NCBI GenBank assembly: GCA_034440635.1 | Contig: JAOTON010000453.1 | Location: 62,001-126,000 of the forward strand | From: Lepas anatifera | Lineage: Eukaryota > Arthropoda > Thecostraca > Lepadidae | Reading direction: 5' to 3' | DNA length: 64,000 bases | Part shown: positions 1-12,122 of the stretch, piece after piece | How positions within the stretch are numbered: position 1 is the first letter of the stretch | Layout: each line of letters opens with the position of its first letter | Notes under the pieces: generated by a model | What the model was told of the DNA's origin: nothing | What the model saw: the letters and a program-made list of their open reading frames with translations, nothing else | The model's database searches: none | Program-made: the position numbers and the translations under genes

Positions 1-259
1 AAATTCAGCGGAACTTTATACATTGAAATAATAGATCTTTAAACCAGGAATCATGAGATGTGTTAACATTATTTTTTAAACACTCCTAACTGTACTTTGC
101 TCTCTATTGGTTTGATTATCTGCTTCACCATCCGAGGCGAGACGGCGGCAGATTCAGCACTGGGCAGCTGGCGGCTGAGATCGCTGAAGTCAGGAATGCC
201 GCGATGGGTTTCTGCTGAGAGGAAAGGAGTGGGGAACCCGACCCGAACGTAACCAAAGG

Positions 260-345
260 AAGGAGAGAGAGAGATAGAGAGAGAGGGGAGAGAGAGAGAG
301 AGAAAGAGAGATAGAGAGAGAGAGAAAGGGGAGGGAGAGAGAGAG
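260..345. repeat. (AG)n microsatellite
   Basis: Almost pure purine tract of AG dinucleotides with scattered GATA, AAAG and GGGG interruptions. It is open in reading frames on the other strand only because of its simple composition. No coding role is suggested. Confidence 0.95.
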
Positions 346-347
346 GC

Positions 348-2713
348 GTACATGATACTAGAACCGAACTGTATGAGGAGTTATAGAGACTGAAAATTAA
401 TAGAGAGCGCTGCCCAAGTACAACCGGAAAGTATAACAGTAAAGGGAATCACGTGCTGCTTTGAAATATCCGTGTTGTATGGCAAAGATACAAAACATTA
501 TTTCCGTACCCAAAACATTGTCGATTTTTGCGTATTTTTCCTTTCTAGGAGGGCACTCTGAACACGCGCACTGGAGGGGACGGGTGCTTGGAGCCCCCCC
601 AACTATTTTTCCGAGGTAGCCGGACTCTGTTTGTAGCCAAAAAAACGATACTTCGTCACATTTGATAGAATTTAACAACACGTCGATTAGTGAAATAATT
701 CTTAAAATTGGTTGAATTGTTTTCATTTATAGGCTTTCGAAGTCAGCCCGGCCTTTTGAGATTGTCGCAATCGGGTGGTCGGACCAGTTCGCTTGCATCA
801 AAGACCGAGTGGTGACGTCATTATGCCATATTATTGAAATGATATGTCAAGGTCAACTCACATAAAGGTCGATTTCAAGGTCAAATGTCACGGGTCAAAG
901 TCATACGGGCACTTTCAAACTCATTGGACACAGTGGTTCCGATCATACGGCGTACCCCGAATCGATCAAATGGCGTTACCCGGCCTGACGTATATCATGT
1001 TATGACGTCATAGTTAAGGTAACTCAATGTTAAAGTCAAGGTCAAAGGTCAAGGCCAAAGGCCATTGGTAAAGTTTAATCTTTATTTTCCTCCCAACAGT
1101 TGCTGTAGTGCTAGTTATAGTGCACATTGTAGGTAATATACCATATTGCGACCTCATACGTCAATGACCTTGAATGAACTTGACCCCAAAATCGTACAAA
1201 ATATTCATTGCGACCTTCCCTCTATGACCCTGGTCCACAGTTAGCTTATTCCCGTCCTTGTCCCGCGCAATCACGGCATTTCCCAACAGGTCCCCAGCAT
1301 GGCCAATATATTACCTTTATGATCTCGTTAACTTATCACTTTTATACCTCGATATGATTTCACTAGAACGTTTTGTGTCTGATCTTATTCGGGTCCTTGC
1401 ACATTTTTGGTGCCCAGACGCTATGCAGCCGACCCATAGGGAGAGATTGGCGCAGACTGTATAGGCATCGTATCCTGACATCATTGCACCTACTAATCTA
1501 TACTAACTTATCCCTTATCCCATCTAGCATGACATCCTGCGCAGAGGCGAGCCCAGGAACAACCTTCCCAGGGGCTCGAGCCATCCCATCCCCATATTAC
1601 AACGCCGTGACGCGAAGCTACCGTTCCTTGCAGAATCGTTGCCGTGTCTCCACAGAAGCTGCCCTCTACCTGGCGGAGGTGGCTTTGTTGGCCGCCGGGG
1701 TGTCTGAGCTCCCCTCTACAGACCGTCCCGAGGGTCTGCCACGCCCACCGCCGGCAACCTGTAGCCGAATGCAACAGCGAACGGCCAGAGCGCGCCGAAG
1801 GAGGAAAGCCCTGGTACACACGCTAGATGGTTTATTCACAGGTCAACTGACTTGATACGAAGCTTTGTGCGATATTTGAGGAAGAAATCAGATTTTCTCG
1901 GATACATTCACGTGCCAGTTAAATTTTACGCAATCTCACATGGAATACAATTTAAACCACTCCGATTTTCAAATTTGAATGGCTCTCACCTATTTGTTAA
2001 ATCAAGAAGTATATTTCTTGCTGTCTTTTTTTTCGGGAGAATCATTTGGTCATAGCGTGCCACATTTTCCAGGCTCCACTGTTATTACTAGTGGTTAATG
2101 GTGTTTGTACAAGATGGCTGTTTTTGCGGCTGTCTGCACGACAGAGTGCTTTTTGTCCCAATCCAATGAGGCAACAGGACTATTAAGGTTGAGTGCTTTG
2201 TGTACCTATCCTCACAATAGTTGCGCGTTAATAAGACATTTGCAGGCAGGGCTGCCAATGTAACATATGAGGGTATTTGACCGTGTAACTACCGCATGCT
2301 AGAACTGCTGTAACTGCAGTGGCTTGCGGAGGCCGGGAAGACCCTCACCGGCTTCAAAGCTTGAATTTGTTTTTTTAATCTCTTCATCTGGTAACATCTG
2401 AAAAACAAACAGAGCGCCCTGGTCTACTTGTTTCTCACAATCTGCTTAGACTCAAAACCTCAGATGTTAACCTACAGTAGGTGGACCATTTCAATCACCT
2501 GGACCAATTAGAGAACACCGAGAATACTGCGAGGCTGATAAGCATAAATGCAATCCGGTGAAAATTATTTAGCTACGTTGCTACCCTGCGCTCTGTATGT
2601 ATACCTGAAGCCCTAGCTAGTTAGAGTATTTTTCAGTAGCATGGGAGAGGAATCTACCACAATCGCCGAAACTCGTGCGACTATTGTAGACGGTTAAGCG
2701 AGTTTCATGTCTT
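348..2713. other. Unassigned stretch, partly rich in TGACC/GGTCA
   Basis: No recognisable gene. From about 836 to 1200 the sequence is rich in GGTCA/TGACC half-sites (for example AAGGTCAAAGGTCAAGG near 1039), like the interiors of the TTAA elements elsewhere, but no terminal repeats were found, so this may be an old decayed relative. An open stretch at 1373-1855 (+, 160 codons; Arg-, Pro- and Ala-rich toward its end) is not recognised and its start is arbitrary; it could be an exon or chance. Confidence 0.5.
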
Positions 2714-3080
2714 TCAACACGCACATCGACGGGGGGCAGGTACCCGCCCCCCTCGGGTTTTTCAAAGACAGCATAAAAACGGCGGCTCGTAGCGCCGCCG
2801 TACTTGGCATACCTTTTCCCTCATCATTTTTACAATTGTTTTCAAAATGTTAAGGTTAGGTCATCTCAGGTCAGGTCACCAGTAGAGGTCAAGTGACCTG
2901 ACCTCAAAAGAAGTTTAATATATGATAAGTCAGAACAGGGTGAACTTATCCGATTGCAACTCATATCACACAATGGCCCCACCGTGTTCTCTAAAATATG
3001 TTCCAGTATTTTTTATATCGATGACCTAAGGTCAGGTACGAGTCATGACCTCTCCATAAGAAATACATGAGAAAATGGTC

Positions 3081-4329
3081 TTAACCCTATTTCCGTCAGG
3101 CTCCCGGCTACCCCTATTTCCGGCAGGGGGGCAATATCGGCCCCCCTAAGATCTCGTAATCTAACCGGCCGATTTTGAAAATTCAAAGTGCTATAGATTC
3201 CCCTGACGCTAAGCTTTATTTTGAAAAAGAAAATTTCAAAATTTTGATTTTTAAGGAGAAGGTCGTGCAAAATATACAATTTTTGTGTATTTTTAGATTT
3301 TCCATAACCCTTATCTCTGTTGTACGATTTTCACAAAACTAGTTCAGATTTACAAATAATTGACCCAAAATTGTCATATACTCGAGTTACGCAAAAATTC
3401 GAAATTCAATGGCAGTTCCAGGACCAGGACTATGAGGGGAAATATATACACCCTAAAAAGTTTTTGTTACGCGGATTAGAAGCCGTGATATACTGCTTGG
3501 CATCTTTGACACATAAATAAATGAAAAAAAGTGAAAAACTCATCAGGGGCGGATGCAGTAAGGTAAAACAGTGGGGTAAAATACATACCAACAATATGCG
3601 AGTGGTATGCATGAGTATATTAGTCCCTCGACTAGTTGAAATTTATTTCTGATAATTTTTACCCTCCCATGGCAGCTCTGGGAAAGAGGGTGACATAGGC
3701 GGATCAAGGACTCTCGTCGTGGGGGGCGGCGGGTGGGGGTGATTGGAAACACATTTTTAATATACAACGATATTGAGTCGCGGCGGTGATACTGGCTGGG
3801 AATATGCATTTTGAAAATGTGTAGTGACTGGACACGCCTCTGGTAATCTAGAATTTGGTTATAACTATTTTGAATTTTCATATACCCAATTGTATTCGCC
3901 CTGGCACGGCTGTAAGCAGTCTTCTCACTTACTAACGTTTAGTCCTTCTTGATAACATTCCCCCATTTTGAACTGCTGTAACCGCCCCTGATGAATACAA
4001 ATAGTGACAATTGTGAATGCACTATCATCTCACATAAAAAATGATATAATAAAACCATATAACTGGTATCAGGATCAGCAGAGACGGCTTCCTTTTACAA
4101 AGAACCCATCGCATACGATAATACTTGGTTTGTGGATAGAACCTCCCCAAAAACCCAGCCATAGCTCCGCCCCTGGTAAATATATAATATTGACAATTTC
4201 AGAAAACCTGCCTGTACTAGTTTTAGGAAAAGTCAGGAAGTTTCAAAGTTCTATCGCAAGCCGTTTCGGAGATATTCTTGAAAAACCTGAGGGGGGCAAT
4301 ATTAGCCCCCCTGCCGGAAATAGGGTTAA
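3081..4329. mobile_element. TTAA element family B, inserted in element A
   Basis: Bounded by TTAA at 3081-3084 and 4326-4329, with inverted repeats TTAACCCTATTTCCG and CGGAAATAGGGTTAA. Each end carries a subterminal palindrome on a GGGGGGCAATAT core (about 3124-3148 and 4292-4312). Two other A copies keep the empty site: GGTGTTAACTGAATAAC near 44510, and the reverse complement near 21885 with a single TTAA. That directly supports insertion with TTAA duplication. No coding capacity is recognisable. Element C lies inside it. Confidence 0.88.
3544..3990. mobile_element. hAT-like MITE (family C) nested in element B
   Basis: Begins CAGGGGCGGATGCAGTA and ends with the inverse, TACTGC-like ACTGCTGTAACCGCCCCTG, so the ends form imperfect terminal inverted repeats of about 18 bp. 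The flanks CTCAT and ATGAAT extend the inverted symmetry and no convincing 8-bp duplication is visible, so the exact border is uncertain. A related sequence in opposite orientation is at about 33165-33215. CAGGGGCGGAT-type ends are common among animal hAT MITEs. Confidence 0.65.
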
Positions 4330-4433
4330 CTAAATAACTCAGTAATGAATAGAGATAGAGCGTTTATTGTAACTGCATTAGGTTTTCCTCGTCATTGCAG
4401 TTCTAATGATATGCATTTTGCCCAATTTTACCC

Positions 4434-4456
4434 TGACCTGACCTCAGGTCAGGTCA
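4434..4456. promoter_or_regulatory. Palindromic cluster of nuclear-receptor-type half-sites
   Basis: A perfect 23-bp palindrome: two overlapping TGACCT motifs, a central C, then two overlapping AGGTCA motifs (everted arrangement with 1-bp spacer). It lies in element A copy 1; related palindromes occur at the equivalent place in A copies 2 (about 21762-21782) and 3 (about 44618-44638). AGGTCA is the known core of nuclear-receptor response elements; binding here is inference. Confidence 0.5.
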
Positions 4457-4807
4457 AATCCTTGATTTGACCTAGCAAGGTCATATTATATATCATTCAA
4501 TTCGGCTTGCTGCGAGGATTCTTATTATTTTAAATCGTTTTGCTCTATCTTTACTAGTTCAGATGAAATGGCCGAAAACCTTCATTTACATGTTATCCCT
4601 ATGACGGCGTGTTTTGATCTCTGGTGACCTTAAATTTCACCTGAAAAAAATAGTACAAATATTTTCGATGGAGAAGTGGATGAGCTATCCAACGCCCTTT
4701 ACTGTTTTTCCCTACATAGCGCAGTTTTCGAGATCTTAGGGAGGGGCGCGTACCTGCCCCCCTGTCAAGGCGAAGGTGGCTCAGACCGCCGTCAATGCGC
4801 GTGTTAA

Positions 4808-6007
4808 CCTGGACGATGGAGTTGTGACACTGGATTGCCTTCAGTACGCCTGACCCAAGTATGCATGTACATTAGAGGTGGGAGTTTCGGGCAATTTTGC
4901 AGGCCCGGGCCCGGTCTGCTGCTGATTTTAGAAGTCCGTCACAAGCCCGGCTTGTGGAAGATATGGCTTATCAAGCCCGGGAAGGCTTGGTATCATGGAA
5001 AAACCATAAAAGACTATATAGAACATTTATTTACTTTAAAGCTGTTTCAAATACACGTTTTAAGCCAATTTATCGTGGAAAAAGTTTTGGTTTACCAAAA
5101 ACCATATTAAAAAGGTGCATGCAGCATCAGTAGCCTCAGCTATCTTAATAATTCAGCAGAAAATGATACTGAAAAAACACAGTATAAGACATGGCTTGCT
5201 TATGATGCAAGCTGACTTCAGGTAATGGCCAGCATCACCTTATAAAACAATGGGCATTCTAGATAGAGGTATGCACATGTCAGCTATAAGAATCGGGATG
5301 AAAGAAGCCCACTCATATCAGACATTTCCTCCATCATTGCACTTTTATAAATCATGATGTGCTGGCATGAGCCTCATAATTCAAATTGAGTTCTAATAAT
5401 GTTGATGAATAGAGGAGAGAGCAGTGACAAGTTTTCAGCTAAAACTTTCAGAATATCATGGCAGAATGGCTGTGAATGAACCAAAAATCCTTCAAATTGT
5501 CCCTAAATTGATACATGTAAGCCTGTTCTTTTAGTTTAGTCACTAGAAAGCTTGGAAGATATTCAAAAGATCGTTCTGCTTGGGTCAGCCAGGTTTGCAA
5601 AGTAGTTAAGCCAACAGGCCAACAAGGTCCATCAGCCATATATAATTATCAAACCACCAGCCATAAAGGACCACCACTAGTTTTCCACAGGCTCGCACCA
5701 AACATGCAATAAAAAGATTGCAACAATCTCCACAAAAAGTAAATCTGATGCAAAAAAACAACTCCAGTCCATCAACATCACCATGCGGGCTTGAAAACTA
5801 TTTCTGTTTGTTTTGTTGTATTTTACGGGCTTGCGCTAAGTAGGTATCTGAAGCGCCGTGCTTGTCTACATTAGAGCACTGATTTATGGAAATATTTTTC
5901 ACACAAAAAAAATTACCAAAATAGTAAGTTTATTTCAGTGAAAGTATTTCAATACTCTTGAAAATATTCTTCGATTTTACTTCGATTTTATCAATGCGTT
6001 TCATACC
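4808..6007. other. Unassigned stretch before the Penelope remnant
   Basis: No gene or repeat recognised. Near 4900-4990 there are GCCCGG-rich short inverted segments. The last few hundred bases may include unrecognised 5' parts of the Penelope-like element, but no reverse-transcriptase catalytic motif could be read. Confidence 0.5.
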
Positions 6008-6012
6008 AGCCT

Positions 6013-6892
6013 AAAATTCACCATCGAGCACACCGGCACGTCTGGTTCCATCCCTTTTTGGATAGGCTCATCACGGTTTCCATATCAGGGGCCTACACAA
6101 CTGAACTTTTCTTCAAACCTATGGCAGCTCCAATCATCCTCCCTTATGACACAGCTCAACTTTGCTCCCTCAAAAAATATGTCATCCGATCTCAGTTTCT
6201 TCGGGCACTTCGTAGATCATCACCCGGAAGCCCTCGTAAGAGGAGCCTCAAAAAGATTTTCGACCTCTTCTCAAAAATGGGTACTCAAACCATCTCATAA
6301 AAAAGCTGCAGGTCAAAGCTATAAATCCACGCCCCAGGCCACAAAACCGGGGAAATGATGCTCCTCTAGTTCTACCTTTCGTTGACGACGCTTTCGGTGA
6401 CCAGGTCAAGCGGATCGTTCGAAATTCTGGCCTTCCCATGCGGGTGGCGTGGAGAAGCGGCACGTCCCTGAAGGATCTTTTGGTCAGATCAGCGCTGGAA
6501 CCAGCGCAGTGCCTTGGGGGAGATCGTTTTTGCCACGCCTGTCATGCAGGTGTCCATGGGAAGTGCCACGCCAAAAATGTCACTTATAGGATAGATTGTA
6601 AGCTTTGCGAACCCGGCAAGTCATTTTATATCGGTGAGAGCCAGAGAGGGCCGTTAGACTCAGATTTAACGAACACTTAGGTGGCGCTAGACATAAGAGG
6701 CAGGAAACACCTTTCGGACAACACAGATTAACCACGCATCTGAATGATGAGCTGACAGTAGACAACCTGAGTGTCAAAATTCTAAAATAAGCAAGTGATG
6801 GCCCAAACAGAAATATCGCAGAATCATTCCTCATTCGGCGCTACAGACCTACTCTCAACACCCAAACGTCTTCCTGGCCACTCTTGCGGTAA
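6013..6892 (+). pseudogene. Penelope-like retroelement, RT C-terminal part plus GIY-YIG endonuclease (decayed)
   Basis: Penelope-like elements encode a reverse transcriptase followed by a GIY-YIG endonuclease used in target priming. Here the C-terminal half survives in pieces. 6058-6300 reads TELFFKPMAAPIILPYD and RALRRSSPG, typical of the region after the RT palm. 6438-6645 reads RSGTSLKDLLVRSAL, then CHACHAG, YRIDCKLC and FYIGES, the start of the GIY-YIG domain. After a frameshift near 6650 the match continues (RLRFNEHLGG, TPFGQH, ELTVDNLSVKIL) to a stop at about 6787, then IAESFLIRRYRPTLN and a final stop at 6890. At least four frame breaks or stops make this a dead copy. No RT catalytic YADD-type motif is present, so the 5' part is missing or too decayed. 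Family assignment is firm; subgroup is unknown. Confidence 0.88.
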
Positions 6893-7089
6893 ATTTGACA
6901 TACGTGGGCACCCACTCAAACGCATGCTCAGACATATACACACACCACACACGATGCTCCCTTGCTCCTTTGGTAAGAGGGTGTTGGGACTGCCGACACT
7001 TTTTCCTTCGACCAAAAGCCTCAGGCCTCCAGTCACTTGGTATTTGGAAAAAGTTTACCTCAGGCCTCTAGTCACCTTGCACCCCTCAC

Positions 7090-7113
7090 CTGACGACAGT
7101 CTAAGACCGAAAC
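7090..7113 (+). other. Hammerhead-like core motif in the Penelope 3' region
   Basis: CTGACGA is followed by a short GTC-TAA-GAC hairpin and then GAAAC. This is the order of the conserved core of a hammerhead ribozyme (CUGANGA, stem II, GAAA). Hammerheads are known from Penelope-like element terminal repeats, and this lies about 200 bp after the GIY-YIG remnant. The first stem II pair is mismatched, and stems I/III and the cleavage site were not resolved, so activity is doubtful. Confidence 0.35.
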
Positions 7114-7130
7114 GTTGCATTTACCTCATC

Positions 7131-8815
7131 CCACACTTTTTTCTTTATCTTTACCTTGACGTAGCCTTTTTGGGCTTCTTAGGGTTAAGACATTTAGTTT
7201 CTGGACTTTGGCTTTTTAGGCTACCAGTCTTATAGCGTTTTTACTGTCATCTGTGTCATCTTTTTTAGGGTCCTAGGTCATTCCCACAACACTCATATGG
7301 GACTGCAAGACATTGATCTTGCTTCCATGATCTTTCCGAGGTTGGAATAATCTAAATTATATGATTTATTTTTTTCTTAAATACTGACAGATCTGCACTT
7401 CGGACGTGCAAGTCAGGCCCCCACCGCACCCACGCTGGGGACACTTAGTCTTATCATTGTTTTCACTGTCGCTATGATCAATGTTAGGATTACGCGTTAT
7501 CATAGTTATAGTAACGGAAATAATAGCAGTAATACATTGTAAATTATTTTGTTATCACATCGTTCCCTTTTGCCATCACCTCGTCCCCTTTTGCGATCAC
7601 ATCGTCCCCTAATGCGATCACATCATCCCCTTATGCGATTACATCGTGGTCCTAGTGCTAAAGCGATGGAAACAAATAATTGAGATACCACTTTCATGAC
7701 TGACAATATTCCTCCAGCCCTGAGCAAATAAAAGAAGAGGTCACAGGCTACTTGAGCCAGATTATCAGCTCCCAATCCTGCTGTGCACAATTATGATCCC
7801 CTCTCCCTTGCTTATTCAGAGGCGTGCGCTGAAAGTGTATTGTATTGTTGTGTATTGTTATGTATTAACCTTAAATCCAAATCCGCCGTCTACACTTCAC
7901 CTATACTTTTTTGCTTACTTTGTGATGAAATTTCCGTTGTCTGTTTTAATTATACCTGTATGCATGGCTATCCAAGTTGTATACACCAAATTTCGCATCA
8001 AGGCACTCCGAGAAGCCCTAACCCATTAGCCAGCCGTCATGACCCGGTTGGTGAGGGCGAGCCGAAAAGGACGTCACGCAGACAAGGCGACTTCGTTTAA
8101 GTCAAGCTGATGGCGCTATTATGGAGATATGCCTAAAAATACTGGCGATAATGGATTCACGTTAGCTCCAGTACATTAAATGATGGTTTGATACGGTTTG
8201 TTGGGTCATACCAAAACAGTTGGGTATACCCTGAGCTTGGCCAACCAGTCAGCGTGTACGGGCGCGCCTCGTTATCTCAGTGTCTATTGAAACCTTTGGT
8301 TTTATTTTATTTTAAGCACAACTTGGGAAAATCATATGGATTGCAAAATTCGGATGGAAGCCACGTTTCAACAGGTTAACGGGTCCCATATTGCATCCTT
8401 CGGGCATTGTGGCTCGCATGCTGGGGGAACGATGTTTCAGGCAGCGCACGGGAGAACATAAGGGATGGATTGAAGTTGTTATGGATGTGCCTTAGGGATG
8501 CAAGTGCGTCCCCAAAATAGCACAAAGTTGCGCTCATGCTATAGTCAGGGGCATGGATTTCCGAAAACCATTGGAGGTGCCAGAATTCGAAACAATGTAA
8601 ACAATCATCACAGAAACATAAATACCATGGTATAATCTTTGTTTCGGCTCTCACACAGAGCCGCTGACGTAGACAAAACCAATTCAAAGCCCTGACAATG
8701 AAAAGCAATTCCACTTAAAGGATTTTCTTAATACTAACCCGTTGTTTCATTAGTGTGCACAGGCACCCCCAAAAGAGATATAAATTCCCACCTCTTTATA
8801 CAATGGTAGGAGGCT
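7131..8815. other. Unassigned stretch with one short minisatellite
   Basis: Apart from the 21-bp array at 7551-7648 nothing is recognised. Open stretches near 7783-8100 on the + strand have no recognisable domain and are probably chance. Confidence 0.5.
7551..7648. repeat. 21-bp minisatellite, about 4.6 copies
   Basis: Tandem units of GCGATCACATCGTCCCCTT plus two variable bases, with point differences between copies. Length per unit is 21 bp, but no ORF of note crosses it. Confidence 0.85.
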
Positions 8816-8889
8816 CAAGGAGGCTAAGGAGGCTCAAGCCTTCCCCCACCCTCCCCTGAAATGGCGGGGTGCCTATATTAACGACATTG

Positions 8890-8979
8890 CCGGAGGCTGC
8901 CCCGAGGCAATGGTGACGGATGCTCGAGCCTGCTAGCCCCCTCACCCAAAATGAGGTCCTGGATCCGCCACGGTCACTG
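8890..8979 (-). mobile_element. hAT-like MITE end (family N)
   Basis: On the minus strand this begins CAGTGACCGTGGCGGATCC, then AGGACC, and runs into GGGGGCTAGCAGGCTCGAGC. The same design (GGCGGATCC-type end followed by a GGCTCGAGCC palindrome) recurs at 27016-27066, 42798-42971 and 60046-60100. The other end was not located. Confidence 0.5.
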
Positions 8980-11667
8980 TCTATACGAAGTTCATTTCAC
9001 TGTCATGGTCATTACGATACCCTTCAAAATATTTTACTGTCAGCCCAGGCTATTTTGATGTGCATATTGAACTGGTCGAGTCTTAGTCAGGAACTGATAT
9101 GCCTGTTTCTCACTGGTTTTTCAGAGAAGAAGAAACAAGGCGAGGACTCACTTCTCTATTGAATATAACTAGATCAGTAAAACCTGGTGAATCCGGTTTT
9201 TATTATTTCAGACCTCACTTAGCTGGCAGGCTGAGCAGACATAATTGCATGTTTGAACTTTGTGTCTGTTTTAGACCACTGCGCTCAACTATATTTGCGG
9301 TGTTACTGTTCAAAACGCTGAAGGAGGACCTTTGCCTAAGCTAGATGCATGTTTCTGATGTTGTTGTTTCATCAAGACATTGATCATTGAAAACAGATTG
9401 CCTGATCCTAAAATGTCAATTCCCCTGAGATAGAGCTACAAACGCACGGGGCCTCTTTTAATGACTCCGGCCTGCTCTCACTTAAATGGTTTCCAAGAAC
9501 TCCTTGGTCAGTCGAGTACGACGGACAGCGGACCGACGCGAAACTGCCTGAGGCTACCTCTCACACGTCGGCGGCGCCGCTGGAAGTCAGGCCTCGGCTG
9601 CACTGATTTGTGATTCATAGCCGTCTAACGGCGTCCTCGCGCCAGACAATGGTCCGGTTTCAGTCAGCTGATGGATGAATGAACAGCCGATTGTTCTGCT
9701 GGTTCATAGCAGAGGCATCCGTCACTATTACACAAGCCCAATCGGTCTCACAACAGAGGCATTTCCATTTTCTTCGAGTCGTTTGTATCAACACCTACCT
9801 GGCTGGTCCAATTTGGAAAATATGTTAGAAACTCTACAGTTTCATGGGAGTGTGCACTTGAGTGTGGCTAAGTCATACCTAAAGTTCGAAACTATCTGCC
9901 ATTCGCGCCGGTCTAAGCATGGAATTCCATGCCTCCAACTCGACATGTTTACAGGCTATCCTGCAAAGTACGCATCGCCATGAGATTAAAAATGAATCTT
10001 ACTGTTATAAAACTGAATGGAACAATGAATGATGATACAAATCAAAATTATCCTTTTTCAAACCCAAATAAAGAAGATGAATCCCAAAGTTGGGTTATTG
10101 CTTGAAAAGTGAAAAAAGACTAAGCTGTCCAGGGTTTTCTTAGGCATATTATTTTCATCAGTTTCACAACACACAGTCAGGATTTCCACATGCCATGCTG
10201 TGCCATTAGGGCACTGCCCAATGGGCAAACAATTACACCGTCAAGGTTAAGAAAAAACAATACGCAGTCGGTTACAAGATCAAGGTTAAGAACACCAATC
10301 CAGGATGCGTTGTAGCCCAACGCCATCGTCCTGGTACATCCGACGGGCGAAGGAGAAGAAACATAGGTAATCTGTTTACCGTTGAAACTGCGGGTTCAGC
10401 TGCTCGTAATCCCAGCACAGGCAGGTCCCCAGCCTGAACGTTTCCTGCAGACTTTATAGCGCGCCGTTGATTGCATTTAGTCGGTAGTCGAAAAAAACGG
10501 ATGGGCGAGACACTGGAGGTGCTGTCTTTTGAGATGTATCCTGTCCCTGCCATTAAAAATGAAAATGTTAAAACAGTGGCCAGAGGTCCGATAAACCCTG
10601 ACCCTGCCGCCAACGTAGTTGGGGAAAATGTTGGGTAACTAGAAGAATTTATATTTTCAAAAATAACACTGCTACTCTTTAAGGTGGAAATAATCCCTTC
10701 AGTTTGGCATTATACCACAATCTGGTCCCTAACCTACTCATTCTGTGCGTTGGAGATAATAGTTACTTATCTCGTGTGGCTCCAAAAGCCCTTTTCGTGC
10801 GGGGAACATTCGTTTTTTGGGATAAGAATTACCCTCTGTTGGGGAAAATAAATGACTTTCTGACCTCTGACAGTAACTTCAGAACAGCGGCTTAGCAAGT
10901 GTATTTTCAGTAGGCGTTGGAGTAACCAGACTCTAAACTTGATATGTCTAACTATCCGGATTTTCACCAGCGCACCGCTGATAATAATCAATGTACATTT
11001 CAGTAGGGGAGAAAATATTTTCCGAGAATCATACTCAAATCCTCTGGTTATGGGATCAAGGCTTCGCGATGGTCATAAAGCATTGCACCAATAGAAGAAT
11101 GGGCTAGTCTGGGGCTATCTAGATTAGGAATCACACCAAGGCCCCGGTATCCTTGCAAGGATACCGGCATCATCACATGGCTAGCTCAATGATAACTGAT
11201 AGCCTGACCTTGCTGTTACCATCTCGCCTCAAATTCGCGTGCCTTAGTTTAATTTGCTTTGATCTAATTAAGTTTAATTTAACCAAGTGGGCTGAGTTCA
11301 GCTGAATGCAGCAAGGCTGTTTGTTTGAAGAGTGTCTAACTAGTGTAGTACCTGGCAGTGCAATCTATGTTTTTTTACAGCGACGGTTTCAGAGCTGACT
11401 ATGGGTAATAGAGGTGGGACTTTTTGGTCCCGCTGTCCTGGAGCCGGGACCCAACCTGACTCCACCGGGGCAATGAGGCCGGAACTGGGGCTAATAGGCC
11501 GATAATGTGCTAGTTACTGGTCAAACGTGAATTATGTTACCTATATATAAAGTCTTAAAAGCTTACAATTTGTCAGTTCTTTTGAAGTCAATACTTGAAA
11601 TTTTACATTAAAGTATTGAAGCTGAATGCATTTTGGCCACAAATACAACTTTCAAACTTTGAGGGCA
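8980..11667. other. Unassigned stretch
   Basis: No gene or repeat family recognised except a perfect palindrome at 11144-11167. ORFs of about 80-113 codons here (for example 10272-10613, minus) have no familiar motif and no supporting context. Confidence 0.5.
11144..11167. repeat. Perfect 24-bp palindrome
   Basis: CCGGTATCCTTG followed immediately by its exact reverse complement, with no loop. The flanks do not extend the symmetry. No related copy was noticed. Function unknown. Confidence 0.9.
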
Positions 11668-12122
11668 TAATAGGAGTAGGAATCCAGGGTCACTAACGCC
11701 CCCGCCCCCCCGCCCTACATTGTTCTGTGGTGGGCCCCCGCAACGGACATGAGCCTAAAGACCAGAAGCAAAAAAATTTATAGCACAAACAACATACAAA
11801 TATCTGCAGCTGTAATATAAAACAAGAAACTCTAATGGACCCGATAGCTTCTATGGGACGGGCGTGATGAGACCAGCCGCCTTCCACTACGAAGTGGCAA
11901 CAACACCACGGAGCTATTCAATGAAAGGCAACGGCAGCACAGAACGTACGAAGTCATGTTTGGTAAATTCAAGTGTAGGCCGGTGTGGATGTAAGTCTTA
12001 TTGATACCAAATGAGTGGTTTTAAACTTCTCATAATTATGGGCTCCCTTGGGCTGGGGCTGCCTTTGAGATGGGTCTCCTCTAAGGCTGCCCCCCACTTT
12101 TCAAACGATTCCTTTGCCCCTG
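11668..12122. mobile_element. Element family J, uninterrupted copy
   Basis: Left end TAGGAGTAGGAATCC, right end GATTCCTTTGCCCCTG (inverse CAGGGGCAAAGGAATC), so the ends are imperfect inverted repeats of the CAGGGGCGTAGGAAC type. The interior motif GTGGGCCCCCGCAACGGA, followed by TGTAATATAAAACAAGAAAC, is shared with 48811-48872 and 50525-50581. The interior CTATTCAATGAAAGG and CATAATTATGGGC motifs match the broken copy at 50472-54625. About 455 bp, no coding capacity seen. No clear target duplication. Confidence 0.7.

Larger units (their letters stand above)
2714..4807. mobile_element. TTAA element family A, copy 1 (carries nested B and C)
   Basis: Right end is CGTCAATGCGCGTG followed by TTAA (4804-4807). 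Left end is the matching inverted repeat CAACACGCACATCGACGG, with the terminal TTAA decayed to TCAA. Just inside each end lies a GC-rich palindrome built on GGTACC (decayed on the right). Without the inserted B element the length is about 845 bp, matching copy 2 at 21415-22255. The interior has no ORF of note but many AGGTCA half-sites, including a direct repeat with 4-bp spacing at 2858-2873. TTAA target use and inverted ends fit a non-autonomous piggyBac-like element; no transposase is visible. Confidence 0.85.

Noticed and set aside
69..353. 94-codon minus ORF
   Set aside because: Half of it is translated AG microsatellite (Ser/Leu runs).
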